Below, in pieces: positions 35,642 to 44,636 of a DNA stretch of 64,000 bases; the stretch's first letter is position 1; every line of letters starts with the position of its first letter. Below the pieces are notes generated by a model that was not told where the DNA came from, did not search any database, and saw only the letters and a list, made by a program, of their open reading frames with translations. Source of the DNA: UBA2784 sp964494625. Lineage in GTDB: Bacteria > Pseudomonadota > Alphaproteobacteria > Micropepsales > Micropepsaceae. The position numbers were made by a program, and so were the translations under genes. The stretch lies in assembly GCA_964494625.1 (NCBI GenBank), contig CAZBRT010000003.1, forward strand, positions 310,001-374,000. The letters are read 5' to 3'.

Positions 35642-37154
35642 GCTGACCTGCTTTCAGAAAACTGACGGGGTTCCGGGCCTTGCCATCGTACCAAACCTCG
35701 TAATGGAGGTGTGGTCCTGTGCTCCGCCCGGTGGAGCCCAGGGTTCCAACGATCTGTCCGAATGCAATTTCCTGGCCAGCCGAAACAGCCAATGATTGCA
35801 TATGTCCATAGCGCGTATGGATGCCGTTGCCGTGGTCGATCTCGACCATCAGGCCATAGGGGCCGCGCCGCTCTGCCGTGATGACACGGCCGGGCGCTGT
35901 CGCGTGGATCGGTGTCCCATATTGACCCCGGAAGTCGAGGCCGGCATGAAACGCGCTGCGCCGCGAGAACGGATCAGAACGTGTGCCAAATCCGCTCGAC
36001 AGGCTTGTCCGGGCGCGCAACGGCAATGCAAGCGGCGTCGAGAGGAGCACCTCATTCGTGCGCGCCAGACGCGCCATCGAGGCGCCGAGCATGTCCATCT
36101 GCGCGTCAGCGCCTACGCCCTGGAACGGCAGGTCCGCGAGCGTAATGCCATCAGCCGGAATGAACGGGCCACCGATCTGCGTTTGCGAGAATGGAACAAG
36201 TTTGGCGACATTGACTTCGGTCGTCCCGAAGGCGCTGAGCACGCTTGTGACTTTTGCATCGATCGATGCGCGCATCGCACCGGCAAGCGACGCCTGATCG
36301 TCTTCAAGGTCCATCAAGCGGCCATCAAGGGCGGCCAGGCGCCGACCCAGATAGCTCTTGGAAGCCGCGCGCGCGAAGGCGGTACTGCGCATGGCCACGG
36401 TCGGCGCGTTGAGCTGAACGGTCGCAGAAGTGCCGCTTGTGGCCACATCGGTGCCGAATGCATCGTCCGGCAAGGCTTCCGAATGGTCTTCTTCACCGGA
36501 CACGGGATTTGCGGGCGCAGGAGCCGGCATGGCTTCCGCATCCGGACTTGTGGCCGTATCCAATTCAGGGCCGCCGGTTCCGTCACTCGTGCCGCCGCCC
36601 GTGCCGCCACCGGTGCCAACCGGCGCATCCATGGCAGGCGTTGCTTCCGGCGCATCCTCTTCAGCGGGCAGGGCTTCGTGGGCGGGCTCATCATCGCCGC
36701 CACCCAGATCAAAGAGGGCAACGCGCGCGAGGCGTGCACGCACGCTTTCAAGTGTCGCGTCGGCGGCTTCGTCCTGGGCAAATGTCGTTTCAAGGTCGCG
36801 CTGACGGGCTTCGAGCGCTGCCGTCATCTGGCCAAAGCGTTCTTCGGCGAGCGTCAGCGTCGCATTCAGTTCCTCATAATCAAAACGCGCACGGGCCATA
36901 TCGGCTTCGTGCGCGCTTCCAAGATCGGCAATGCGGCCTTCAAGGCTCGCCACGATCTCGCGGTGAAACACCGTCGAGACGGATGCGTAAGCGAGCCAGC
37001 CCAGCACCGCGAGCATCATGCCCGCCATGACAGATTGCTGCGTCGGCGTCAGAACAACGAACTGAACGCGACCGTGACTACGCAGATAGATTTGACGTTC
37101 CGGGAAGTGGCGGCGAAAAAACGCCCGCGCCCGGGCTTTGAGCCCTGCCTTCAT
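35625..37154 (-). CDS. M23 (LytM) peptidoglycan endopeptidase with membrane anchor
   Basis: 509 residues. A basic cytoplasmic N-terminus and one membrane helix (QSVMAGMMLAVLGWLAYASV) lead to a coiled-coil region and a Gly/Thr/Ala/Pro-rich linker. The C-terminal LytM domain carries the Zn site HAGLDF (near 401) and the HLH of GPHLHYEVW (near 480), both intact, so it should be an active D,D-endopeptidase. The overlap with a bactofilin gene parallels bactofilin-M23 pairs known in Hyphomonas and Helicobacter relatives, where the filament positions the hydrolase. Confidence 0.93.
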   Translation of the reverse strand: MKAGLKARARAFFRRHFPERQIYLRSHGRVQFVVLTPTQQSVMAGMMLAVLGWLAYASVSTVFHREIVASLEGRIADLGSAHEADMARARFDYEELNATLTLAEERFGQMTAALEARQRDLETTFAQDEAADATLESVRARLARVALFDLGGGDDEPAHEALPAEEDAPEATPAMDAPVGTGGGTGGGTSDGTGGPELDTATSPDAEAMPAPAPANPVSGEEDHSEALPDDAFGTDVATSGTSATVQLNAPTVAMRSTAFARAASKSYLGRRLAALDGRLMDLEDDQASLAGAMRASIDAKVTSVLSAFGTTEVNVAKLVPFSQTQIGGPFIPADGITLADLPFQGVGADAQMDMLGASMARLARTNEVLLSTPLALPLRARTSLSSGFGTRSDPFSRRSAFHAGLDFRGQYGTPIHATAPGRVITAERRGPYGLMVEIDHGNGIHTRYGHMQSLAVSAGQEIAFGQIVGTLGSTGRSTGPHLHYEVWYDGKARNPVSFLKAGQHVFER

Positions 37155-37290
37155 CCGATGTGACCCCCAGCCTACTGGATTATCACCGCACGTGCGGCGT
37201 TCCAGCCACAATACCAACCGAAAATGCGAGATATCGCAAGGATTTGTTCCGTTCTTTATATGTTTAGGTTAATGCGCCGACGCGCGGGAA

Positions 37291-38118
37291 TCAGCGTGTT
37301 TCCTCGCAGGCTGCGTACCAATCTTCCCGCATACCCGCCGACCCACGAGCAGCTGTATTGAACGGCTCCTTGAGACCCCCGGGATAGTAGGTCTGAACCA
37401 GCGACTGAAATGTGACGGCAGGATCAATCTGTCGTTGCAGGCATGTCGCCTCGAACCAGCGCTGGCCGGCGGCGACGTGTCCGATCTCGTCGGCGTAGAT
37501 CATTTCAAGCGTCGCGGCAGAATGCGGATCACCCGCCTGCTTGAGGCCCGCGATCATGGAAGGCGTCACGTCGAGGCCGCGCGCTTCAAGCACCAACGGG
37601 GCAATGGCCAGGCGTGCGGCGAGATCATTCGACGTTGCTTCGGCGGTCCTCCACAGACCGTCATGGGCGGGCAGGTCGCCATAGGCGATGCCGTGCGCCT
37701 TCAGTCGTGCGGACAGGGCAAGAAAATGTTTGGCCTCTTCCCCACCGACGCGCAGCCAGTCTGCGGCAAACACCAAAGGCTGCGCGGCCACCACGGCATC
37801 GTGCGCAAACCTGCCGATGAGATCAAAGGCGAGATCAATCGCGTTGAACTCGATGTGGGCCAGCGCATGGAGCATGGAGGCGCGGCCCTTGTCGCTGACG
37901 AGCGAACGGCGCTTGACGCGATTGGTCGGCACGAGTTCGGGACGCGCAGGACGCGCGGGCCGCTTCGGCCAATCGGCGCACGCGACCTCATCCAGCGCGA
38001 CATCAAGCCGACCTGCCGCAAAATCTGCCGCGGCATCCAGGGCCGCCTGAGCCTTGGTCTCAGGATCCGCTGCCATCAATACGGCACGACAGGCAGCGTG
38101 AACGGTTGCGTGCATCAT
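37291..38118 (-). CDS. DUF455 ferritin-like domain protein
   Basis: 275 residues, mostly helical. ALAHIEFNAIDLAFDLIGRF and WLRVGGEEAKHFLALSARLK supply the E/H pairs of a di-iron four-helix bundle, and LEMIYADEIGHVAAGQRWFE gives the second half. This is the DUF455 family, distantly related to MiaE-type hydroxylases; function undetermined. It lies 15 bp after bcp, so the two are probably cotranscribed. The N-terminus begins ATG ATG; the first is annotated, without a strong ribosome site. Confidence 0.9.
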   Translation of the reverse strand: MMHATVHAACRAVLMAADPETKAQAALDAAADFAAGRLDVALDEVACADWPKRPARPARPELVPTNRVKRRSLVSDKGRASMLHALAHIEFNAIDLAFDLIGRFAHDAVVAAQPLVFAADWLRVGGEEAKHFLALSARLKAHGIAYGDLPAHDGLWRTAEATSNDLAARLAIAPLVLEARGLDVTPSMIAGLKQAGDPHSAATLEMIYADEIGHVAAGQRWFEATCLQRQIDPAVTFQSLVQTYYPGGLKEPFNTAARGSAGMREDWYAACEETR

Positions 38119-38133
38119 GAGCTGCTTGCGGGA

Positions 38134-38604
38134 TCAGAGGGCTTTGGCTGCAGCCAGCACTTCGGCGGCATGGCCCGGCACCTTCACCTTGTGCCACACC
38201 TTCTGGATGACGCCTTTGGCGTCGATCAGGAATGTTGCGCGCTCGATCCCCATATATTTGCGGCCGTACATGCTTTTCTCGACCCAGACGCCATAGGCCG
38301 CGACCATCTTGCCTTCCGCGTCCGACAGGAGGCTGACCGAGAGGTCGTGTTTTTTCCTGAATTTGTCATGCGCGGCGACGCTGTCTTTCGAGACACCGAT
38401 GACCGTTGCGCCCGCCTTCTTGAAGTCCTTGGTGAGGGCTGAAAAGTCGATGGCTTCCCGCGTGCAGCCTGACGTATCGTCCTTCGGGTAGAAATAGAGG
38501 ACGAGGGTCTTGCCGAGGCAGTCCTTGAGGGCGATGTTGCCGCCGCCGTCCGATGGCAGGCTGAATGACGGAGCCTTCATGCCCTCTTTTAACGCTTTCG
38601 TCAT
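38134..38604 (-). CDS. bcp: Bcp-type peroxiredoxin
   Basis: Thiol peroxidase, 156 residues. The peroxidatic Cys is C46 in YFYPKDDTSGCTREAIDFSA. The resolving Cys, five residues later in E. coli Bcp, is absent (Ile), suggesting a one-Cys mechanism or use of C30 in ALKDCLGK. Other motifs are GVSKDSVAAHDKFRKKHDL and the C-terminal ERATFLIDAKGVI. The ATG at 38604 has AGGAGA about 9 nt upstream. It starts 100 bp from the divergent AsmA-like gene. Confidence 0.94.
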   Translation of the reverse strand: MTKALKEGMKAPSFSLPSDGGGNIALKDCLGKTLVLYFYPKDDTSGCTREAIDFSALTKDFKKAGATVIGVSKDSVAAHDKFRKKHDLSVSLLSDAEGKMVAAYGVWVEKSMYGRKYMGIERATFLIDAKGVIQKVWHKVKVPGHAAEVLAAAKAL

Positions 38605-38704
38605 CTTGCCACTCTCCTTTTGGACCTGATCAGGCCATAGTCTGGTGTGATGCCGCAGGCTGGCCACCCCGGCTTTTCCTCCGTAGCGTGCCTGGACCTA
38701 GAGC

Positions 38705-41700
38705 GTGACAGAAGCGGTTGCAAGTCCACATCCTGCCTGGTGGCGCGTGTTGCGCGTTGCCGGCCATGTTGCTGCGTTCGTCGCGGCGGCGCTACTGGCG
38801 TTCCTGGTCATCCTGATGACCGGGCTGGCGTTCGGGCCGGTGTCACTTGGCCCCCTGTCGCCCTTCATCCTCAGTGCTGCCAACAGCAATCTGGGCGGCC
38901 TCTCGGTTGATGCGAATGACACGGTGCTTGCCTGGTCGGAAGCGGGCGACGGCATCGACCTGCGCTTTCTTGGCGTCACGGTGCTCGACCAGAACGGCGT
39001 GGTGCTAGCGTCCGCGCCGGAAGTCGGGTTCGATTTTTCAACTGATGCACTGCTCGACGGTGTGATCGCGCCGCGCAGCATCTCGCTGATCGGTCCCTCC
39101 GCATCGATCAGGCGCAATGCGGATGGCAGCCTGTCGGTCGGCATTGCTGCAGCTGCGCCGACCGGTGCGGCTTCGGGTTCATCGCCGGCACCGGAATCGG
39201 CAGAGGGCACGCCCGACATCATGCAGATGATGTTCGGACTGCTTCTTGCGGCACCCGATGAACGCGGCAGCCTCACCTATCTCTCCCAACTCGACATCCG
39301 CGAGGCATCCTTCACCTTCGAGGATGCGCAGAGCGGCACCGTCCTTCATGCACCGAACGGCACGCTTTCCATCCAGCGCGACGCCGATGGTGTTGCGGTT
39401 TCACTGGAGGCAAACCTCTCCCTGCCGGGCGAGACGTGGCGCGTGGTTGCGCGCGCCGACTATGTGCATGGGTCGGATGATGTGCAGGTTGAGGCGACCT
39501 TCGGTGATATCAGGCCTGCCAATCTTGCATCGGCTGGACGCCTTTTCTCGGGCTTTGAGGGGATTGACGTGCCGATCCGCGGCACGGCGTCCCTTACGCT
39601 TGATACGCATTCGAACCTTACGAGCGCGGCGCTCTTTCTCATCGCGGGTGCAGGGCGCATCGACCGGCCTGACATCATTCCTGAGCCGGTCGCCTTTGAC
39701 GCCGCCGAGGCAGCCCTCATGTTCGACCGTGCGTCGAGCCAGATCATGCTGTCGGGCCTGACGCTTCGCGCGGGTGGCAGCAGCGCAAGTTTCTCAGGCA
39801 GCCTTGACATCGCACGCCGTGAGGATGGCAGCTTTGCCGCCTTCGGCTTTGATGTCGTCGCCGAGCCGGCAACGATCAGCGCAGAGGGTTTCTACGATAC
39901 GCCGCTTGCGATTGATCGCGCGGCCCTTCGCGGCACGTGGACGCCCGATACGCGCAGCATTGTTCTCGACATGGCCAGCCTTCGCGCCGGCACGCTTGAG
40001 CTTGCCCTCAGCGGCGCGATTGCGTTTACCGATGCAGGGCCGGACGTGCAGCTGACCGGCAATCTCTCGCGGCTGCCCATCAGCGACATGGTGGCCGCTT
40101 GGCCGGTCGGGGTGGGTGAGGGTGCACGCAGCTGGCTTGCCGAGAACGTATTCGCCGGAACGATCAATGGCGGCACGCTCAAAGTCGCATTGACACCCGA
40201 CATGTATGCGATGGAACGCCTGCCCGATGCGGCCTTCAGTTTCGAGTTCGGGTATTCCGGCCTCGAGGCCAATTTCATCGAAGGCCTGACCCATCTGTCA
40301 GACGCTGCGGGATCATCACGCGTGGCGGGTGACGTGTTTGACGTTTCCATTGCATCGGGGAATGTCGGGCCGCTGGTGGTCGCGTCCGGCAGCATGCATG
40401 TCGATGATCTGGTGACGCGCGGCGCGCCGGCAAACTTCAAGGCAAACATCACAGGCCGCACGGCGGATGTGATTGCGCTCATCGACATGCCGCCCCTTGG
40501 CTATGCCTCCCGCTATGGCATCGCGCCTGAGACGGTTGCGGGTAATGCCGACCTTACCTTCGATGTGGTCGTGCCCCTGCTCAAGGAATTGAAAGTTGCC
40601 GATGTCGGCTTCGACATCAAGGCGCAGGTGATCGGGCTTGGCCTTGAACGGAGCCCGCGCTTCACACTCAGCGACGGCACTTTCGACTTTACAATCACCG
40701 GCGACATGCTGGCCGCCTACGGCACGGCAAAACTCAACGGCGTTGAAGCCCGCATCAAGTGGGATGAGGATTTTGAAGCGCGCGCAGGCACGATCTCGAC
40801 GCGGATGGAAGTTGCCGCCCGTCTGGACGGCGCCGCGCGCACGGCACTTGGCTTGCCGGCCGGCCGCATTACCGGCAGCATCGATGCGCGGCTTGTGACC
40901 GAAGGCTCGGGTATGCTGATCCGCTCAATTGATGCCGACATCGACTTTGTGGATGCAAGCCTCACACTGCCGGAACTCGACTGGCAGAAACTGCCGGGCG
41001 AGGCAGGCCGCCTCAAGGCGCGCATCGAGTGGCCGGAAGGCGAGCCGATGCGGGTGCGGTCGCTGGCCTATGTGGGCAAAGATGCGGATCTGCGCGGCTC
41101 GGCCGCTTTTGGCGTTGACGGCACTTTGCAGACGCTGGCGCTTGACCGCGCGGTGCTTGGCCCTGGCAACGATTTTACCGCAACCGTTGCGCGCACGCCC
41201 AACGGCTATGCGGTCAACGCGTCAGGCGCGCGGATCAGCGCGACAGGCATCCTGCGCGATCTCATGCGTGGCAGCGATGATGGCACATCGCCCTATGATT
41301 GGCGGGTTGCAGCGCGGTTCGACCGGCTGGTGCTGCGCGGGCAGGCGCTTGATGGCGCGATCATCGAGGCAGAAACGCTGGGCGGTGCGATCGCGGCTTT
41401 GCGGCTGGATGGCGCATTCGGCGAAGAACCGCTTGCCGGGCGATTGACGAACATGGGCACGGATGGCCGTCAGCTGACGGTCTCCACAGAGGACGCAGGT
41501 GCCCTGATGCGGGCAGCCACCGGATTTGAATCGATGATCGGGGGCAATCTGCGCCTGACCCTGACTTTGCCGCCGCTTGCACTTGCAAGTGTTGGCGAGG
41601 GCGATGTCGCGAACCTTCCAGCCACCACAGGCCGTCTGCGCATCAACGAGTTCCGCATTACGGACCAGCCTTTCTTCTCGCGCCTGTTTGCGGCGGGGTC

Positions 41701-42133
41701 GCTCACGGGCATTTCCGACCTTCTGAGCGGTGAAGGCATCACATTCACCGCGCTGGATGTTCCATTCTCAAGCAAGGACAGCCTGATCACCATCGAGGGC
41801 GCGCGGGCCAGCGGCCCGGCAGTGGGCGTGACATTTGACGGCGTAGCCGATCAACAAACCGATGCGATTGATTTTGGCGGAACGCTGGTGCCGCTTTATG
41901 GCCTCAACTCGATCTTCGACGAGATACCGCTGATCGGCGACATCCTGGCCGGGCGCGACGGCGAGGGCATATTCGGCATCACCTATGCCGTGCGTGGTGA
42001 CGTGGACGAGCCCGGGATTACGGTGAACCCGCTTTCTGCGCTTGCGCCCGGCATCTTCCGCCGCATCTTTGAAATCGGCGGCGATGGCGAGGACCTGCCG
42101 GAACGCGAAGCAAGCCCCGGCGAAGCGCCGTAG
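38705..42133 (+). CDS. Large AsmA/YhdP-like protein (DUF3971)
   Basis: 1142 residues from a GTG start. One N-terminal membrane helix (VAGHVAAFVAAALLAFLVIL) is followed by an almost entirely beta-strand periplasmic region, with a DUF3971-type domain in the first half and an AsmA-like C-terminal domain (ITDQPFFSRLFAAGSLTGIS, then FGGTLVPLYGLNSIFDEIPL). YhdP and TamB relatives form long grooves that carry phospholipids to the outer membrane. A role in lipid transport is family-based inference and fits the MlaD-like gene elsewhere in the window. Confidence 0.88.
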   Translation: MTEAVASPHPAWWRVLRVAGHVAAFVAAALLAFLVILMTGLAFGPVSLGPLSPFILSAANSNLGGLSVDANDTVLAWSEAGDGIDLRFLGVTVLDQNGVVLASAPEVGFDFSTDALLDGVIAPRSISLIGPSASIRRNADGSLSVGIAAAAPTGAASGSSPAPESAEGTPDIMQMMFGLLLAAPDERGSLTYLSQLDIREASFTFEDAQSGTVLHAPNGTLSIQRDADGVAVSLEANLSLPGETWRVVARADYVHGSDDVQVEATFGDIRPANLASAGRLFSGFEGIDVPIRGTASLTLDTHSNLTSAALFLIAGAGRIDRPDIIPEPVAFDAAEAALMFDRASSQIMLSGLTLRAGGSSASFSGSLDIARREDGSFAAFGFDVVAEPATISAEGFYDTPLAIDRAALRGTWTPDTRSIVLDMASLRAGTLELALSGAIAFTDAGPDVQLTGNLSRLPISDMVAAWPVGVGEGARSWLAENVFAGTINGGTLKVALTPDMYAMERLPDAAFSFEFGYSGLEANFIEGLTHLSDAAGSSRVAGDVFDVSIASGNVGPLVVASGSMHVDDLVTRGAPANFKANITGRTADVIALIDMPPLGYASRYGIAPETVAGNADLTFDVVVPLLKELKVADVGFDIKAQVIGLGLERSPRFTLSDGTFDFTITGDMLAAYGTAKLNGVEARIKWDEDFEARAGTISTRMEVAARLDGAARTALGLPAGRITGSIDARLVTEGSGMLIRSIDADIDFVDASLTLPELDWQKLPGEAGRLKARIEWPEGEPMRVRSLAYVGKDADLRGSAAFGVDGTLQTLALDRAVLGPGNDFTATVARTPNGYAVNASGARISATGILRDLMRGSDDGTSPYDWRVAARFDRLVLRGQALDGAIIEAETLGGAIAALRLDGAFGEEPLAGRLTNMGTDGRQLTVSTEDAGALMRAATGFESMIGGNLRLTLTLPPLALASVGEGDVANLPATTGRLRINEFRITDQPFFSRLFAAGSLTGISDLLSGEGITFTALDVPFSSKDSLITIEGARASGPAVGVTFDGVADQQTDAIDFGGTLVPLYGLNSIFDEIPLIGDILAGRDGEGIFGITYAVRGDVDEPGITVNPLSALAPGIFRRIFEIGGDGEDLPEREASPGEAP

Positions 42134-42159
42134 GGCGGGTCGTCGTGCTGAGACCTCAA

Positions 42160-42198
42160 GCGCAAAGTCGAGGGGCTTCTGTTGCCCGGCGCCCCTCC
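42160..42198 (-). repeat. Second copy of the ssrA 3' stem-loop
   Basis: 39-bp segment almost identical to 42241-42279 (two differences), 81 bp downstream in the ssrA direction. Both copies contain the arms GAGGGGC / GCCCCTC around the loop GCCGGGCAACAGAA (minus strand). The upstream copy belongs to the tmRNA coding piece; this one lies beyond its expected 3' end. Confidence 0.8.
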
Positions 42199-42240
42199 TT
42201 GTTTCAAGAAGCGGTCGGGTTCGCCGGACTGAATGGTCGG

Positions 42241-42529
42241 GCGTAAAGTGGAGGGGCTTCTGTTGCCCGGCGCCCCTCCGGAGCCGCGCTTACCTAATCA
42301 CTTAGGCAGCGAGCGCCATTTCATTATCGTTGGCACATATACGATCGGCCCGATAACGGCGGGTACCATACCGAGCAAAAGCAACGTCTTTACACGCCCG
42401 TCGATCCTGTTTCGCCCCCATCATCCGGTCCCGCCCAAGGGCAGGATCAGGTGGTGGAGGCGCCGGGTACCGCCCCCGGGTCCGAAACGCTTATTGCACG
42501 CGCGTTTATCGCCATAGCCAGCAAGCTGG
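42241..42529 (-). ncRNA. ssrA: tmRNA, circularly permuted two-piece form
   Basis: Ribosome-rescue RNA. Minus-strand order is the permuted alphaproteobacterial one. The acceptor piece (about 42529-42452) ends GCGCCTCCACCA. A spacer of about 32 nt follows. The coding piece starts GGGGGCGAAACAGGATCGAC at 42419. GGGGGCG pairs perfectly with CGCCTCC and gives the G3-U70 alanine identity pair. The tag frame (42334-42302) encodes ANDNEMALAA then TAA; with the charged Ala the tag is 11 residues, as in E. coli. The stop codon sits in a CCTAA/TTAGG stem, as expected. The 3' stem-loop at 42279-42241 is a tmRNA pseudoknot-type element. Exact ends of both mature pieces are estimates. Confidence 0.93.
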
Positions 42530-42536
42530 CCCCACC

Positions 42537-42565
42537 AATATAGGCGCTCCGCATCCGATTAAGAA
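42537..42565 (-). promoter_or_regulatory. ssrA promoter
   Basis: Minus strand: -35 TTCTTA (42560-42565), a 17-bp spacer, and -10 TATATT (42537-42542), placing the first transcribed base close to 42529, the start of the acceptor piece. The -10 matches the sigma-70 consensus in 5 of 6 bases. Confidence 0.65.
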
Positions 42566-42574
42566 GGGGTACCT

Positions 42575-43744
42575 TCAGCCGGGCGGCAGATTTCGCAACA
42601 GGAAAGCCTGGACGTTTTCGCCCGTCACCTTGCGGATCTCGATTTCGGAAAAGCCCTGGGCCAGCATTTCCTGCGTGAGAATGGCCAGTTCCGCCGTATC
42701 GAAATGCACCTCGGTTGATCCGTCATAGTCTGATCCCAATGCGACATGATCCACGCCGACGAGGGTGATGGCCGCACGCAGCGCCTTGACGACGCCTTGG
42801 GGCGTGAAGTCGCAGACCGCGCCCGCCCAGTAACCGATGCCGATCAGCCCGCCGCCCTCTGCGATCCGGCGCATGCGTTCATCACTCAAGTTCCGGTTGT
42901 TGCTGCACACGGCCTGAACGCCTGTATGCGAGACGACGACGGGCCGCGTGGCCATGTCGAGGACATCATCGACAACGGCAGGCGATGCGTGCGCCAGATC
43001 GACTGTGATCCCGAGACGTTCCATCTCCCGTACGGCGTCGCGGCCGAATTCGGTCAATCCGCCCTTGCCGATGCCGTGCATCGAACCGCCCAGTTCATTG
43101 TCGAAGAAGTGGGTGATGCCGATCATGCGGAAACCGGCATCATAGAGCCCCTGAATGTTTTCCAGTTTGCCCTCCAGCGCGTGGGCACCTTCGATGGCGA
43201 GCAGCGCGGCCACCAAATCCGGATTGGTCGATTGTTCCGCTGTCACACGTTCCAGATCAGCGCGGGTGCGCACGATGCGCAGGTGGCTTGGCGCTGCCGC
43301 TTCGGCCACATGGAGCTTGTGCGACTGATAGAGGGCGCGCTCGTAAAGGCTGGTCCAGGTTGCGACGGGCCAAAGCTGGAGGACTGCTCCCATGGTCAGC
43401 TGGTCACTGTCGCTCGCATTGTTGTCGTAGTTGAGGCCGGAGGGAACCTTTGTCACCACAGAAAACACCTGAATGGCGACGTTGCCTTCCTGCAGGCGCG
43501 GCACATCGACATGGCCGCGTCCGGCGCGGTCTAGCACATCGCGATCCCAGAGCAGGGTATCGGAATGAAGGTCGGCCAAGGCCAGGGTGGCGTGCAAATT
43601 GCGCGCCTCGGCGGTGATGACATAAGGATCGTGCGGCACCACGCGGTTGAGGCGGCTTTCAAGATAGCCGGGGCCCCACCAGAACCCGGCCCCCACAGAC
43701 ACCAGCAAAACTCCGCCCATTCCCCACAGGATTTTCCGCAACAT
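42575..43744 (-). CDS. Membrane-anchored M19 dipeptidase
   Basis: Renal-dipeptidase family metallopeptidase, 389 residues. The N-terminal hydrophobic helix (ILWGMGGVLLVSVGAGFWWG) anchors or exports it. Zn ligands appear in LADLHSDTLLWDRD, in LLAIEGAHALEG, and in the His of VVVSHTGVQAVC. DHVALGSDYDG is the conserved C-terminal segment. Bacterial M19 enzymes cleave dipeptides, often with D-residues; the substrate here is unknown. It is divergent from thyA. Confidence 0.93.
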   Translation of the reverse strand: MLRKILWGMGGVLLVSVGAGFWWGPGYLESRLNRVVPHDPYVITAEARNLHATLALADLHSDTLLWDRDVLDRAGRGHVDVPRLQEGNVAIQVFSVVTKVPSGLNYDNNASDSDQLTMGAVLQLWPVATWTSLYERALYQSHKLHVAEAAAPSHLRIVRTRADLERVTAEQSTNPDLVAALLAIEGAHALEGKLENIQGLYDAGFRMIGITHFFDNELGGSMHGIGKGGLTEFGRDAVREMERLGITVDLAHASPAVVDDVLDMATRPVVVSHTGVQAVCSNNRNLSDERMRRIAEGGGLIGIGYWAGAVCDFTPQGVVKALRAAITLVGVDHVALGSDYDGSTEVHFDTAELAILTQEMLAQGFSEIEIRKVTGENVQAFLLRNLPPG

Positions 43745-43838
43745 GGCCTTTCTCCTCCCGATACTTGGCGCTAAGCCTAGGCGTCCGGGAACTTGTTTCC
43801 TAGACTGAGATCAACGAGTCGCGTCGCGAGAAGCAGAA

Positions 43839-44633
43839 ATGCGCCAGTATCACGAGCTGATGGATCATGTGCTGCGGCACGGCACAGTCAAAAGCGACCG
43901 CACCGGCACCGGCACGCGCTCGGTGTTCGGCTACCAGATGCGGTTTGATCTGGCGGAGGGTTTTCCGCTGGTGACGACGAAAAAGCTCTTCACCAAGGCG
44001 ATCATCCACGAGCTTCTCTGGTTCCTCAAAGGCGACACCAATATTCGCTATCTCAAGGACAACGGCGTCTCCATCTGGGACGAATGGGCGGACGCAAACG
44101 GCGATTTGGGGCCTGTTTATGGGCATCAATGGCGCTCGTGGCCCGGCCGCGATGGCGCGACCATCGACCAGATCGCACTGGTGCAGAACCTGATCCGCAC
44201 CAATCCGGATTCACGCCGCATAATGGTGACGGCGTGGAACCCCGCTGATGTGGACCGCATGGCGCTGCCGCCGTGCCACTGTCTTTTTCAGTTCTACGTG
44301 GCGGAGGGGCGGCTGTCGTGCCAGCTCTATCAGCGATCAGCCGACATTTTTCTGGGCGTGCCATTCAACATCGCGTCCTACGCGCTTCTCACCATGATGA
44401 TGGCGCAGGTGACGGGCCTGAAGCCGGGTGAGTTCATCCACACATTCGGTGACGCGCATCTTTACGCCAATCATATCGAGCAGGCGGAATTGCAGCTGTC
44501 GCGCGCGCCGCTGGCGCTGCCCACGATGCACATCAATCCTGCGGTGAAAGACATTTTCGGGTTCACCTTTGGCGATTTCAAACTCGAGAATTATCAGGCG
44601 CATCCGCATATCGCCGCGCCCGTGGCGGTCTGA
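43839..44633 (+). CDS. thyA: Thymidylate synthase
   Basis: Makes dTMP from dUMP with methylene-THF; 264 residues, the E. coli length. The dUMP site DRTGTGTRSVFGYQMRFDL, the catalytic Cys in ALPPCHCLFQFYV, and CQLYQRSADIFLGVPFNIAS are all intact. Three bases separate it from folA, which regenerates the THF it oxidises. Confidence 0.98.
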   Translation: MRQYHELMDHVLRHGTVKSDRTGTGTRSVFGYQMRFDLAEGFPLVTTKKLFTKAIIHELLWFLKGDTNIRYLKDNGVSIWDEWADANGDLGPVYGHQWRSWPGRDGATIDQIALVQNLIRTNPDSRRIMVTAWNPADVDRMALPPCHCLFQFYVAEGRLSCQLYQRSADIFLGVPFNIASYALLTMMMAQVTGLKPGEFIHTFGDAHLYANHIEQAELQLSRAPLALPTMHINPAVKDIFGFTFGDFKLENYQAHPHIAAPVAV

Positions 44634-44636
44634 GGC

